Assembly (NCBI GenBank): GCA_003989065.1
Contig: RXIW01000001.1
Span: forward strand, 1-64,000
From: Candidatus Competibacteraceae bacterium
GTDB taxonomy: Bacteria > Pseudomonadota > Gammaproteobacteria > Competibacterales > Competibacteraceae
Direction: 5' to 3'
Length of the DNA: 64,000 nt
A program made the position numbers and the translations under genes. Of this stretch, positions 10,901 to 18,050 are shown one piece after another (positions within the stretch are counted from its first letter, which is position 1; each line of letters begins with the position of its first letter). The notes below the pieces were generated by a model. It saw only the letters and a list, made by a program, of their open reading frames with translations. It had not been told where the DNA came from and made no database searches.

Positions 10901-11538
10901 TGTTCCAGCGCCGCGCCGTCGACGCCGTCGTTCTGGGTGACGACCTGCAGATAGGGTTTGCCCAGATGGGGTTCGATCTGAGCCAGCAGCTTTTCCGGGG
11001 TATAGCCGGCGTCCAGGAAGTATTTCACCACCATGGGCGAGGCCGGATAGAACTCCTTACGCCAGAAGTCGTCGACGATCTCCTGCAACAGATCCTGCGT
11101 GTCGGCCATCAGTTCGGTTTCGAACGACAGCCCGCTTTCGAAAGCGTTGTCGCCGAGCACCCGCTTGCAGAAGCTGTGAATGGTGTAGATGGCGGCCTCG
11201 TCGAAGCCGCGCACGGCATTGGTCAATCGGCGGAGGGCGAGATCGCGATCCACCGCCAGCAAATCCAGCAAGCGTTCCGCCAGCTCGTCGCCTTCGGCGG
11301 CGCGTCCGCGCAGGAAGGCGCTTCGCACCTGCGCCAGGCGATTGCGGATGCGGTCGCGCAGCTCCTTGGTGGCGGCGTTGGTGTAGGTCACCACCAGGAT
11401 GCGGTTGACCGGGATGGCGGCTTCCACTACCAATCGCAGATACAGCGCGGTGATGGTATAAGTCTTGCCTGTGCCAGCGCTGGCCTCGATCAGATTGAAG
11501 CCACGCAAAGGCACGTACAGCGGATCGAGGCGTTCCAT
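7936..11538 (-). CDS. recB: exodeoxyribonuclease V subunit beta (RecB helicase-nuclease)
   Basis: This 1200-residue protein is a UvrD-like 3'-5' helicase fused to a C-terminal nuclease. The Walker A motif EASAGTGKT lies about 18 residues from the N-terminus, and motif II reads LIDEFQDTDPIQ. A motif near VHKSKGLEYP and a C-terminal YLVDYKSNW are also present; the latter holds the Asp and Lys of the PD-(D/E)XK nuclease. The ATG at 11538 (MERLDPLYVP) lines up with the usual RecB start, so the TTG at 11559 is not used. It is the first gene of its strand here: the neighbour upstream is cbiG on the opposite strand, so recC, which normally precedes recB, must lie elsewhere. Confidence 0.95.
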   Translation of the reverse strand: MERLDPLYVPLRGFNLIEASAGTGKTYTITALYLRLVVEAAIPVNRILVVTYTNAATKELRDRIRNRLAQVRSAFLRGRAAEGDELAERLLDLLAVDRDLALRRLTNAVRGFDEAAIYTIHSFCKRVLGDNAFESGLSFETELMADTQDLLQEIVDDFWRKEFYPASPMVVKYFLDAGYTPEKLLAQIEPHLGKPYLQVVTQNDGVDGAALEQSFVAAFQQARELWQRNRAAIEKLLLESPSLNRQKYGQKYIPGWLQAMDDYLADETPRLMLFEKFEQFTTTKLQNSVKQNKGAAPQHVFFDACERLKTAAEALADLYRYQLPGRLLAYCNAELAQRKRRQQLQSYDDLLLDLYHALHDARQGPALTSRLQKRYAAALIDEFQDTDPIQYAIFQGVYRNTDQPMFLVGDPKQAIYSFRGADIFAYLRARRDASRRYTLDVNWRSDPRLLQALNAVFGAVSERPFLFDGIPFHRAIPAEQKRHARLTVHGQELPPLQLWWLAAAGGRPADKGAANEQAARATAAEIARLLNLGARDQARIGERALAGGDIAVLVRSHRQGRLIRQHLLRLGVPSVQQADDSVFLSDEAQQLAWLLAAVMEPGNEGRVRALLASDLFGQSGEELHRLREDEQDWARWLERLQDDRQLWREHGFIRFFRAWLVREGVAQRLLAFRDGERRLTNLLHLAELLHGASRSHPGMAALLKWLEDRRRTPGHGDEEQQLRLESDENLVRIVTVHKSKGLEYPVVFCPFLWDGRLRAGQGDDAVLYHDPEQQDRSCLVIGASEEHPARAHARREEMAENLRLFYVALTRAQQRCYLVWGKIKDAGSAPPAWLLHHPSVKGADTDWLQATEERFGQMSDAALREELQTVFELAGEAVAIAALPQEAGSRYQPPAAVEATPQARVFTGSLADGWRVGSFTALTAGTTVEAPDHDMIAAVPSQDAEPVIGSAIGRSVFDFPRGARAGSCLHALFERLDFAHYEREPLEKLVERTLSSHGLDAATWTGAVADWVERVLATPLNADGLRLAMVTTAQRLNEMEFYYPLANLRADALRRVLERHGYAAGPFRELIETLEFNPLHGYMKGYVDLVFEAGGRFYLVDYKSNWLGAEPAAYRRSALAEAMARESYLLQYLIYTVALHRYLRLRVAGYDYPRHFGGVYYLFLRGMDPAWGPDGGVFHDMPAPALVMALDRLMATGEAE

Positions 11539-11675
11539 CGGCAACCGGACGGTGGTCAAGGGTGGCAGGGTCAGGGACCGGGCATTTCGCTGATACGCCG
11601 GAACCCCATCGATGTTACTTTACCAGACCCGCTGGCAAGACACCGCACCTCCTCGACAGGAAAACCTTCGCCATC

Positions 11676-12476
11676 ATGCATCCTGCTCCGACCTCCACGC
11701 CTCACCCGGTCATCGTCAGCCTGACCGATCCCGGCCGCGCACTGGCCGCGCGCTTGCTGACTCTGCTGCCCGACGCCGAGCATCTCGACCGACCACAGCC
11801 GTTCCAGGAGGTGGTTCGCGCCCGGTTCCAGACTGGCTGCCGGTTGATCCTGCTGTGCGCGGTCGGCATCGCCGTGCGCACCCTGGCTCCGATCCTGCGC
11901 GACAAATATCAGGATCCGGCGGTATTGGTGCTGGATGAACACGGTCGCTTCGTGGTGCCGATCCTGTCCGGCCACGAGGGCGGCGCCAACGAATGGGCGC
12001 GGCAGGTGGCGGAATTCCTGGGCGCACAGGCGGTCCTGACCGGCGCTCAGCGTTATACCCAACCGCTGCTAGTGGCCGGGGTCGGCTGCAATCGCGGCTG
12101 CGGGCTAGAGCCGTTGCTGGCGCTGTTCGACCAAACCTTGGAGCACCACGGGCTGCAGCGCAGCGATCTGCATGCGCTGGCCAGCATCGACCTCAAGCAG
12201 GACGAGGCCGGCTTGCACGCACTGGCAGCAGCCCTGGGCATACCGATCGCGTTCTATCCCGCGGCTATCTTGAACCAGTACGGCGACCGGCTCAGCCGCA
12301 AGTCGGAGATCGTCCTGCGGGCAACCGGCTGTTATGGCGTGGCCGAGGCCGCAGCTTTGGCTCACGCCGAGCGGCTGGTCAGCCATGATTTTCCCGCCGA
12401 GTTGCTGATCGCCAAGCAGAAGAACGCCGACGCCACCCTGGCGGTGGCGCGGATCTACGGCAATCGAGACAGGTGA
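11676..12476 (+). CDS. cbiG: cobalt-precorrin-5A hydrolase, CbiG
   Basis: This protein of about 266 residues is typical of a stand-alone CbiG. The enzyme opens the delta-lactone of cobalt-precorrin-5A, releasing acetaldehyde, in the anaerobic branch of corrin synthesis. Recognisable elements are CAVGIAVRTLAP, the segment LSGHEGGANEWA and the C-terminal-domain start VAGVGCNRGC. The ATG at 11676 (MHPAPTSTP) fits the family start. The frame is open further upstream to 11562, but that part does not look like CbiG. Its 3' end overlaps the end of the convergent esterase gene by 22 bases. It stands alone, separated from the other cobalamin genes of the window. Confidence 0.9.
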   Translation: MHPAPTSTPHPVIVSLTDPGRALAARLLTLLPDAEHLDRPQPFQEVVRARFQTGCRLILLCAVGIAVRTLAPILRDKYQDPAVLVLDEHGRFVVPILSGHEGGANEWARQVAEFLGAQAVLTGAQRYTQPLLVAGVGCNRGCGLEPLLALFDQTLEHHGLQRSDLHALASIDLKQDEAGLHALAAALGIPIAFYPAAILNQYGDRLSRKSEIVLRATGCYGVAEAAALAHAERLVSHDFPAELLIAKQKNADATLAVARIYGNRDR

Positions 12477-13327
12477 ACGGCAGCGCCCGCTTTCCATCCC
12501 AGCAAGAAGGCCAGAGGCATGTCGACCCGCGACCGCCAGGCCCGTTCAGAGTGCTCTGCGCCGGAGAAACGGCGGGTCAACCAATCGTGGCCGACTCGAT
12601 AGCCCGCCCGCTGCACCCATTTGTCCATGCGCCGCTGATAGGGTTCGTAGTCGGCATCCAGGGTCTCGGTGCCGAAATCGAAATACAGCCGATGCCAACC
12701 GGCTCTTGGCAAGGCTGCACCCAGGAAATCCACCAGCGGATCTTCGCCAGCCGGCCAGTGGGTGGACAAGCAAGCGGCTCCGCCGAACAGTTCGGGATAT
12801 TCGATCAGGGCGTACAGGGAAATCAATCCTCCCATGCTCGACCCCATCAGAAAGGTGTGCGCCGCGTCCGGCAGGGTGGGATAGATCTTGTCGATGAAGG
12901 GCTTGAGTTCTCGGACCAGAAACTTCAGATACGCCTCCGACAAGGGCTCGCCCCCGGCCTGTTCGGCGAACCGAGTTCGCAGGGCTCGCCCCTGCAATCC
13001 AGCCAGCGGCTTGTCGGGCATGTATTCCCGCCAGCGCAGCGGACTGTTCCAGATCCCCACCACGATGACGCCACCACCACACTCATCCTGCATCAAGCGG
13101 GTCGCCGCTTCGTCCATGCCCCAATCGACCCCGATGAAGGACAGCGCGGGATCGAACAGATTTTGTCCATCGTGCATGTAGAGCACCGGGTAGCGCACAG
13201 CCCTCTTCCTGGTATCGACTGGCGGACACCAAACATCCACATGACGGCGCGTCACGTAGCACGAAGGGAAATTGGCATGCCGCATGATGACGCCGCTACC
13301 ATCCGACAACAGGATCGGATTGGACAT
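12455..13327 (-). CDS. putative esterase, alpha/beta-hydrolase (Fes/esterase-D-like)
   Basis: This 290-residue protein belongs to the putative-esterase group of alpha/beta hydrolases that also includes enterobactin esterase and esterase D. It contains YPVLYMHDGQNLFD near the N-terminus and the nucleophile elbow GSSMGG, whose Ser is the likely catalytic residue. A second motif is GIWNSPLRWREYMPD. No signal peptide is obvious, so it is probably cytoplasmic. The substrate cannot be deduced. ATG 13327 is used; an in-frame ATG at 13285 is a possible alternative. It is transcribed alone, convergent with cbiG. Confidence 0.8.
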   Translation of the reverse strand: MSNPILLSDGSGVIMRHANFPSCYVTRRHVDVWCPPVDTRKRAVRYPVLYMHDGQNLFDPALSFIGVDWGMDEAATRLMQDECGGGVIVVGIWNSPLRWREYMPDKPLAGLQGRALRTRFAEQAGGEPLSEAYLKFLVRELKPFIDKIYPTLPDAAHTFLMGSSMGGLISLYALIEYPELFGGAACLSTHWPAGEDPLVDFLGAALPRAGWHRLYFDFGTETLDADYEPYQRRMDKWVQRAGYRVGHDWLTRRFSGAEHSERAWRSRVDMPLAFLLGWKAGAAVHLSRLP

Positions 13328-13709
13328 GGGGTTACCCGGCCGAAATGCGATTCTGGCTCAATGCCCGCCCTCGCTCGCAGTTTTGCAATGCGAAATTTCT
13401 CTTATCGGTCATAGCGCTTCTCCTTCGTCAGACTGGACTCTGGGGTCACACTACTGAAGACACCGAGTGGGCATCCTGAATTCCTTTCGCCACTCCCGCC
13501 AATCGGGTCGAGCGCGAGTCAGCATACGATGGCTTTATCACGCTGTCTGCCTCGATGACCTGTGATTTCGGCAATCACAGCGTGAAATAAGCGGAAAAAG
13601 ATCCCCGGCCGGTCAGCCAGGGAGGGTGGTTCCATCACACAGGATCGAAGTGAGTGGTTGGCGCACCCACACGGATTAGCATAGGTCAATAAACGCGATC
13701 GAGCACGTC
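13328..13709. other. intergenic region with overlapping inverted repeats
   Basis: No gene is visible in these 382 bases. The region contains two mutually exclusive hairpins. Arms TCACGCTGT (13538-13546) and ACAGCGTGA (13577-13585) form a perfect 9-bp repeat. CTGTGATT (13560-13567) and AATCACAG (13573-13580) form a perfect 8-bp stem with a five-base loop. The second stem uses bases of the right arm of the first. No T-run follows on either strand, so a simple intrinsic terminator is not supported. A promoter for the esterase gene presumably also lies here, but none was recognised. Confidence 0.5.
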
Positions 13710-14390
13710 TTATTTTTCCAGCGCCACCTTGATCTTGGCCGGATCGATTTCGCCATTGATATTGATGATATTGAGCTTGCCAGGGCCTTCTTTCATATCG
13801 TCGGAAAAATCATAAATGGCGCCGACCACCATCAGATGCCCGTCCTTCACTTCCTTGTCCCATTCCTTGACTGCATCCGCTACCTGACTGTTTACATTCA
13901 TCTTTACCCCATCGATACTGGAAATCCCCTTGGGAATCTTGATGGTATCCAGCTCCTTCTTGATATCGGGCTCCAGGCTGGAATAGTCGCCGCTGGCCGC
14001 CTTGATCGCGCCACAGGACGAATGACCGATGAAGAGCAATAGGGAAGAGCTCAGGTGATTGACCCCATATTCCACCGAACCCTTGGCGGTCGCCAATTGA
14101 TTGCCGATATTTCGTATGACGAAAAGATCGCCTTCGGGAGTCTTGTCCAGCATATTGGTATGTACACGGGAATCGGAGCAGGTCACCACCGTGGTCCGTG
14201 GATGCTGGCCTTTGGCCAGTTCGTTGAAGAATACGGTATTGTGTTCCGCAACATAGCTGCTATCGCTTTCCCGAATTTCCTTGATGGCCGCTTTCGCTAT
14301 CATGACGTCGCCATGTTCGTGTTCTTCGGCAAATACCGGGCTCGCCACCATCAGAGTGACAAGCGCCGCTGCGAGCGTCTTCTTCAACAT
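13710..14390 (-). CDS. beta-class carbonic anhydrase with signal peptide
   Basis: This 226-residue enzyme interconverts CO2 and bicarbonate. Zinc ligands of a beta-class enzyme are visible: Cys71 in the CSDSR motif (with the Asp73/Arg75 dyad), then His123 and Cys126 in IGHSSCG. RNIGNQ is also typical. Unlike the common cytoplasmic enzymes, it starts with a clear Sec signal peptide (MLKKTLAAALVTLMVASPVFA), which predicts a periplasmic location. The ATG is preceded by GAGGGGG about ten bases upstream. The intergenic DNA upstream contains a perfect dyad CTCGGT-N7-ACCGAG (14439-14457) that could be an operator for this gene or the divergent yeiH. Confidence 0.92.
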   Translation of the reverse strand: MLKKTLAAALVTLMVASPVFAEEHEHGDVMIAKAAIKEIRESDSSYVAEHNTVFFNELAKGQHPRTTVVTCSDSRVHTNMLDKTPEGDLFVIRNIGNQLATAKGSVEYGVNHLSSSLLLFIGHSSCGAIKAASGDYSSLEPDIKKELDTIKIPKGISSIDGVKMNVNSQVADAVKEWDKEVKDGHLMVVGAIYDFSDDMKEGPGKLNIININGEIDPAKIKVALEK

Positions 14391-14438
14391 TTTTTTAATC
14401 CCCCTCGTTGTTCGTTGTTTGGATGCGCGTCAGAAACG

Positions 14439-14457
14439 CTCGGTAAGTATAACCGAG
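14439..14457. promoter_or_regulatory. candidate operator dyad between carbonic anhydrase and yeiH
   Basis: A perfect inverted repeat, CTCGGT at 14439-14444 and ACCGAG at 14452-14457, surrounds a seven-base AT-rich centre. It lies about 50 bases upstream of the carbonic anhydrase start, in a divergent intergenic region whose right part (14520-14570) is strongly AT-rich. No regulator is assigned. The spacing does not follow the classical LysR T-N11-A pattern exactly. Confidence 0.3.
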
Positions 14458-14620
14458 GGAACCACGACGCCCGACGACGGTCGGTCGCGCCACCGATACG
14501 GCGAGATCAGAGCATAATCGTTCAATTTTTATTTACGACATATAAAAATTATTAAAATATATTTGAACGATCAAAACTTGCAGAATCAGGGCTCCTTAAC
14601 CGCGTTCCCAAGGAGCCGCC

Positions 14621-15631
14621 ATGAAATACGCCGATCTGCCGGGACTGGCCCTGCCCCTTGCCATCGGCCTGGCCGCCGCCGCCCTCGCCAACACCCACCT
14701 GATGCAACACTGGCAGCTGTCCTCCCTGACCTTGGCGATCCTGTTGGGGATGGCGGTGGGCAATCTGGGGCAAAGCGTCATCCCCGATCCCTGGAAGCCG
14801 GGCATCCAGTTTGCCCAGAGCCGCTTACTGCGCCTCGGCATCGTGTTGTACGGTTTCCGCCTGTCGTTCCAACAAGTGGCCGATGTGGGATTGAGCGGCT
14901 TATTGGTGGACTTCGCCATCGTCGCCACCACGTTCATCGGCGGTTACTGGATCGGCACCCGCTGGCTCAAGATCGATCGCGAGACCACCATGCTGACCGC
15001 GGCGGGGGCGTCGATCTGCGGAGCGGCGGCGGTGCTGGCCACCGAGCCTGTCGTCCGCGGCAAGCCGCATCAAACCGCGATGGCGGTGGCGACCGTGGTG
15101 CTGTTCGGTACTTTAGGGATGTTTCTTTATCCGGTACTGCAAAACCTGTTGCATTGGCCGGATCGGCTGATGGGCATTTACACCGGGGCCACGATTCACG
15201 AAGTCGCCCAAGTGGTCGCGGCCGGCAACGCCATGAGCGGTGCGGTGGTCGATGTCGCTGTCATCACCAAACTGACCCGGGTGTTGATGCTGGCGCCGTT
15301 CCTGATCGTGCTGAGCCTGTTTCTGCAACGCCGCGACGCTCGGCAGGAAGGTAAACGCTTTACGATCACCATTCCCTGGTTCGCCGTGCTGTTCGTGGTC
15401 ATGGTAGGGGTGAATTCGCTGGCCATCGTACCGGCCACCGTGATGCCGACGATCAACGGCTTCGATAACCTGGTGTTGGCCGTAGCCATGGCGGCATTGG
15501 GGCTGGAGAGCCACATCGGGAAACTGCGGGGCGTGGGTCCGCGACCACTGCTGTTGGCCCTGGCTCTGTTCGTCTGGCTGGTGATCGGCGGCTTTGGGCT
15601 GACCGAGGCAGTCAATGCGTTGGTAGGCTGA
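14621..15631 (+). CDS. yeiH: YeiH/UPF0324-family membrane transporter
   Basis: This 336-residue polytopic membrane protein has about ten hydrophobic segments. Family motifs visible are LLGMAVGNLG, SRLLRLGIVLYGFRLSFQQV, AAGASICGAAAVLA and GATIHEVAQVVAAGNAM. UPF0324 proteins are described as putative sulfate or small-anion exporters; the substrate is not proven. The start ATG has AAGGAG six bases upstream. The 3' end overlaps the convergent LysR gene by 20 bases. In E. coli, yeiH sits beside the LysR gene yeiE, and the same pair is found here but convergent rather than divergent. Confidence 0.88.
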   Translation: MKYADLPGLALPLAIGLAAAALANTHLMQHWQLSSLTLAILLGMAVGNLGQSVIPDPWKPGIQFAQSRLLRLGIVLYGFRLSFQQVADVGLSGLLVDFAIVATTFIGGYWIGTRWLKIDRETTMLTAAGASICGAAAVLATEPVVRGKPHQTAMAVATVVLFGTLGMFLYPVLQNLLHWPDRLMGIYTGATIHEVAQVVAAGNAMSGAVVDVAVITKLTRVLMLAPFLIVLSLFLQRRDARQEGKRFTITIPWFAVLFVVMVGVNSLAIVPATVMPTINGFDNLVLAVAMAALGLESHIGKLRGVGPRPLLLALALFVWLVIGGFGLTEAVNALVG

Positions 15632-16505
15632 AGGATCGGCAATGCTCGATGAAGCGGCTCAGCAATGGACCGCGATATTTGTGGCGGTGCAAGACGATGT
15701 AAAAACGCCGATCCAGCGCCATCTCCAACGGCAGTTCCCTGACCCGGCCCAGCGCCAGCGCATCGGCGGCGGCCAGGCGAGACAGACAGGCCAAGCCCAG
15801 TCCCGCCGCCACCGCGTGCAACAGGGCCTCCGCGCTGTTCAGCTCCAGGGAAATTGCGCAATGCTGCAAGCGCGAGCCGATCAGGGCGAAAAACTGTTCG
15901 CGGCTACCGGAACCGCTCTCCCGGATCAACCAGGACTCACCTTCCAATGCAGCCAACGGCAGGACGCCGCGTCCGACCAGCGGATGGTCGACCGGGGCCA
16001 GCACACACAGGGAGTCGCCCATCCAGGCGATCGGCTCCAACTCACGCGGGTCGATCGCATCGCCTTCCACCAGCGCCACATCCAGTTCAAAGCGGGTCAG
16101 CGCCGCGCACACCGCCGTTGTGTGCGACACCCACACCCGCTGCTGACGATGGCCAGTCTCCCGACGGAAATCCGCCAGCAACGCCGGCAATAGATAAACG
16201 CCGATCGTGCGGCTGGCGCCAATCGCCAGCGTTCCGCCCGCCAGCGGATCATTCAGCACCTGCGGCAGCATCGCCTCTCGCGTCAGCATCTCGTCCGCCC
16301 ATGGCAATAATTGCTGGCCATGCTGGTTTAGCACTAGGCGATTACGAAAACGATCGAACAGCGGCCAACCCAGCTGGCTTTCCAGCTCGCGCAACGCCAT
16401 GCTGATTGCCGGTTTAGTCAGATTCAGGCGCTCGGCCGCGGCGGTCAAGGTGCCAACCTGGGTGATACTGACGAACACCCGCAGCTGCTTCAAGGTAATG
16501 TGCAT
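15612..16505 (-). CDS. LysR-family transcriptional regulator, YeiE-like
   Basis: This 297-residue protein has the LysR plan. The N-terminal winged helix-turn-helix covers about residues 1-60 (ITLKQLRVFVSITQVGTLTA, then AAERLNLTKPAISMALRELE). The C-terminal inducer-binding domain begins near residue 88 (GGTLAIGASRTIGVYLLPAL). The N-terminal features fit YeiE/CysB-type regulators better than the LysR average. Its position next to the yeiH-type transporter supports a YeiE-like role. The end overlaps the end of yeiH. The inducer is unknown. Confidence 0.85.
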   Translation of the reverse strand: MHITLKQLRVFVSITQVGTLTAAAERLNLTKPAISMALRELESQLGWPLFDRFRNRLVLNQHGQQLLPWADEMLTREAMLPQVLNDPLAGGTLAIGASRTIGVYLLPALLADFRRETGHRQQRVWVSHTTAVCAALTRFELDVALVEGDAIDPRELEPIAWMGDSLCVLAPVDHPLVGRGVLPLAALEGESWLIRESGSGSREQFFALIGSRLQHCAISLELNSAEALLHAVAAGLGLACLSRLAAADALALGRVRELPLEMALDRRFYIVLHRHKYRGPLLSRFIEHCRSFSLPTH

Positions 16506-16618
16506 AGCGACGATTTTAGCGATCCATCCAGCAGAGCGGGTAGTCTGAGCCGATGCGCTTCGGGTACTCTTGAGCTCAAACCTCGTGCTCGTTCATCATG
16601 ACTGTTCCAAAGGATCCC

Positions 16619-17389
16619 ATGAATCGGCTCTATCTGATTGGCACCGGCCCCGGCGGCCTGGAACACCTCAGTCCTGCTGCGCGGGCGGCGCTGGAATCCT
16701 GCACCGATCTGGCTGGACACGGCCTGTATCTGAACCTGCTCGGCGAGCTGGCCGAGGGTAAGACTCGCCACAAGACGCCGATGGGTGAAGAACTGGCCCG
16801 GGCGACGCTGGCGCTGGATCTGGCTGCTAGCGGTCGGACCACAGCGCTGGTTTCCAGCGGCGACGCCGGCATTTACGGGATGGCAACGGTAGTATTCGAA
16901 CTGCTGGCGCGCCAACCAAAGCCGGAATGGGCCGCGGTCGACATCGAGGTTATCCCCGGCATCTCGGCCATGCAGGCGGCGGCGGCGCGGGTTGGAGCGC
17001 CGCTGGCCCACGATTTCTGCGTGATTTCGCTGTCCGACCTGCTGACCCCGTGGGAGCTGATCGCCAAGCGCATCGATCTGGCCGGTCAAGGCGATTTCGC
17101 CATCGCCTTCTACAACGCCGTATCCAACAAACGCTCCTGGCAACTGCTGGAGGCCCGGCAAACCCTGTTGCGTTACCGCGCCCCGGAAACACCGGTAGTG
17201 GTCGCCTTCAACGTCACCCGCAAAGGCGAGCAACTGACCGTCACCACCTTGGGCGAACTCGATCCGGAACCGCTGAACATGCTGTCGCTAGTGCTGGTCG
17301 GCAACAGCGAAACCCGTCGGGTAGGCCGTTGGGTCTATACTCCGCGCGGCTATCACCACAAGCTCGATCCATCACCCATCCCCGACTGA
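16619..17389 (+). CDS. cbiH: precorrin-3B / cobalt-precorrin-3 C17-methyltransferase
   Basis: This 256-residue SAM-dependent tetrapyrrole methylase performs the C17 methylation with ring contraction in corrin synthesis. Motifs visible are LIGTGPGGLEHLSP at the N-terminus, SSGDAGIYGMA, IPGISAMQAAAARVGAPLAH and the C-terminal LVGNSETRR. Anaerobic-route enzymes (CbiG, CbiD) elsewhere in the window favour the CbiH name over CobJ. The ATG at 16619 has AAAGGA four bases upstream; a further in-frame ATG seven codons earlier is less likely. It is a single gene here, followed by the bufferin promoter region. Confidence 0.92.
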   Translation: MNRLYLIGTGPGGLEHLSPAARAALESCTDLAGHGLYLNLLGELAEGKTRHKTPMGEELARATLALDLAASGRTTALVSSGDAGIYGMATVVFELLARQPKPEWAAVDIEVIPGISAMQAAAARVGAPLAHDFCVISLSDLLTPWELIAKRIDLAGQGDFAIAFYNAVSNKRSWQLLEARQTLLRYRAPETPVVVAFNVTRKGEQLTVTTLGELDPEPLNMLSLVLVGNSETRRVGRWVYTPRGYHHKLDPSPIPD

Positions 17390-17518
17390 TCGCTGCACCC
17401 TCCACCGCTTCGCTCCGTTCGTACTCCCGCGCCCGCTCGGTGCGCGGGATCCCCCTGCACCAGATCCCCATCGGCGCCCCTCCCGCCCGCATCCACTGTG
17501 ATCAACCGCGAATCGAAC

Positions 17519-17553
17519 CCACGAAATGACGTGGCCACCGCGAAATGACGTGG
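17519..17553 (+). promoter_or_regulatory. tandem dyad repeat, candidate upstream activator site
   Basis: Two copies of CGAAATGACGTGG occur at 17522-17534 and 17541-17553 with a 19-base period. Each is the right part of an imperfect palindrome: CCACG-AAATGA-CGTGG at 17519-17534, and CCGCG-AAATGA-CGTGG at 17538-17553. They lie about 110-150 bases upstream of the predicted start of transcription of the bufA promoter. This is the normal place for enhancer sites of sigma-54 activators, so they are likely sites for the linked activator encoded at 21627-23606. Confidence 0.6.
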
Positions 17554-17595
17554 GCTCGCTGGGCTGCTTTCACCTAGCAACACTCCCTGGCCATC

Positions 17596-17608
17596 TATCA
17601 ACATATTG
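17596..17608 (+). promoter_or_regulatory. candidate IHF binding site
   Basis: TATCAACATATTG matches the IHF consensus WATCAANNNNTTR at every defined position. It lies in an AT-rich stretch between the tandem dyads and the -24/-12 promoter. That is where IHF usually bends DNA to bring a sigma-54 activator to the polymerase. Confidence 0.5.
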
Positions 17609-17640
17609 ATATTAAACAATTTAAATGGATTTATCCAAGC

Positions 17641-17657
17641 TTGGCACGATGCTTGGA
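17641..17657 (+). promoter_or_regulatory. sigma-54 promoter of the bufferin operon
   Basis: TTGGCACG (17641-17648), four bases, then TTGGA (17653-17657). The -24 element is a full match, and the spacing between the two diagnostic dinucleotides is the required ten bases. The -12 element has one mismatch, GG for GC. Transcription would begin near 17667, leaving a leader of about 105 bases before bufA. Confidence 0.6.
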
Positions 17658-17772
17658 ATAGGAAGAGCGGGCCGCTGCCATCGACGGCAACCCTCAAGAG
17701 CACAGAGGGCCATCCGAGCAGCGGCGCATCCTGACACCCGTCGATCCGCTCAACCTTGAAGGAATTTTCATC

Positions 17773-18039
17773 ATGAATAGCAAGACCCTCGTGAGTTCCG
17801 CCCTGGCCAGCGTCTTCGCCCTGGGCTTGGTGACTGCCGCCAACCCAGCTGCCGCTGCCGAAGAGAAAGGCGCTGAGAAATGCTACGGCGTGGTCAAGGC
17901 CGGCAAGAACGACTGCCAGAGCAGCGCCCACGCCTGTGCCGGCCAAGCCAGCAAGGATGGTCAGGGTGATTCCTGGGTTTTCCTGCCCAAGGGCGCCTGC
18001 GAAAAGATCGTGGGCGGCAGCCTGAAGCCGATGAGCTGA
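17773..18039 (+). CDS. bufA: bufferin-family precursor peptide (DUF2282)
   Basis: This 88-residue secreted precursor is of the DUF2282 type. A Sec signal peptide covers about residues 1-29 (SALASVFALGLVTAANPAAA). The core has four cysteines, Cys37 (KCYGV), Cys48 (NDCQSS), Cys55 (HACAGQ) and Cys76 (KGACEKIVGGSL), in the family arrangement. Bufferins are described as copper-sequestering RiPPs in which the central cysteines are converted to thiooxazoles by an MNIO enzyme; by position these would be Cys48 and Cys55. GAAGGA lies nine bases before the ATG. It is the first gene of an operon with modification enzyme, partner and DoxX genes directly downstream, and a sigma-54 promoter upstream. Confidence 0.9.
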   Translation: MNSKTLVSSALASVFALGLVTAANPAAAAEEKGAEKCYGVVKAGKNDCQSSAHACAGQASKDGQGDSWVFLPKGACEKIVGGSLKPMS

Positions 18040-18050
18040 GGCCCCGTCCG

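Noticed and set aside
11562-11675. cobalamin riboswitch or longer N-terminus for cbiG
   Set aside because: No conserved B12-box pattern was recognisable by eye, and the extra codons do not resemble CbiG.
17426-17448. CCCGCGC/GCGCGGG hairpin after cbiH as a terminator
   Set aside because: The stem is perfect, but no T-run follows on either strand, so no terminator is claimed.
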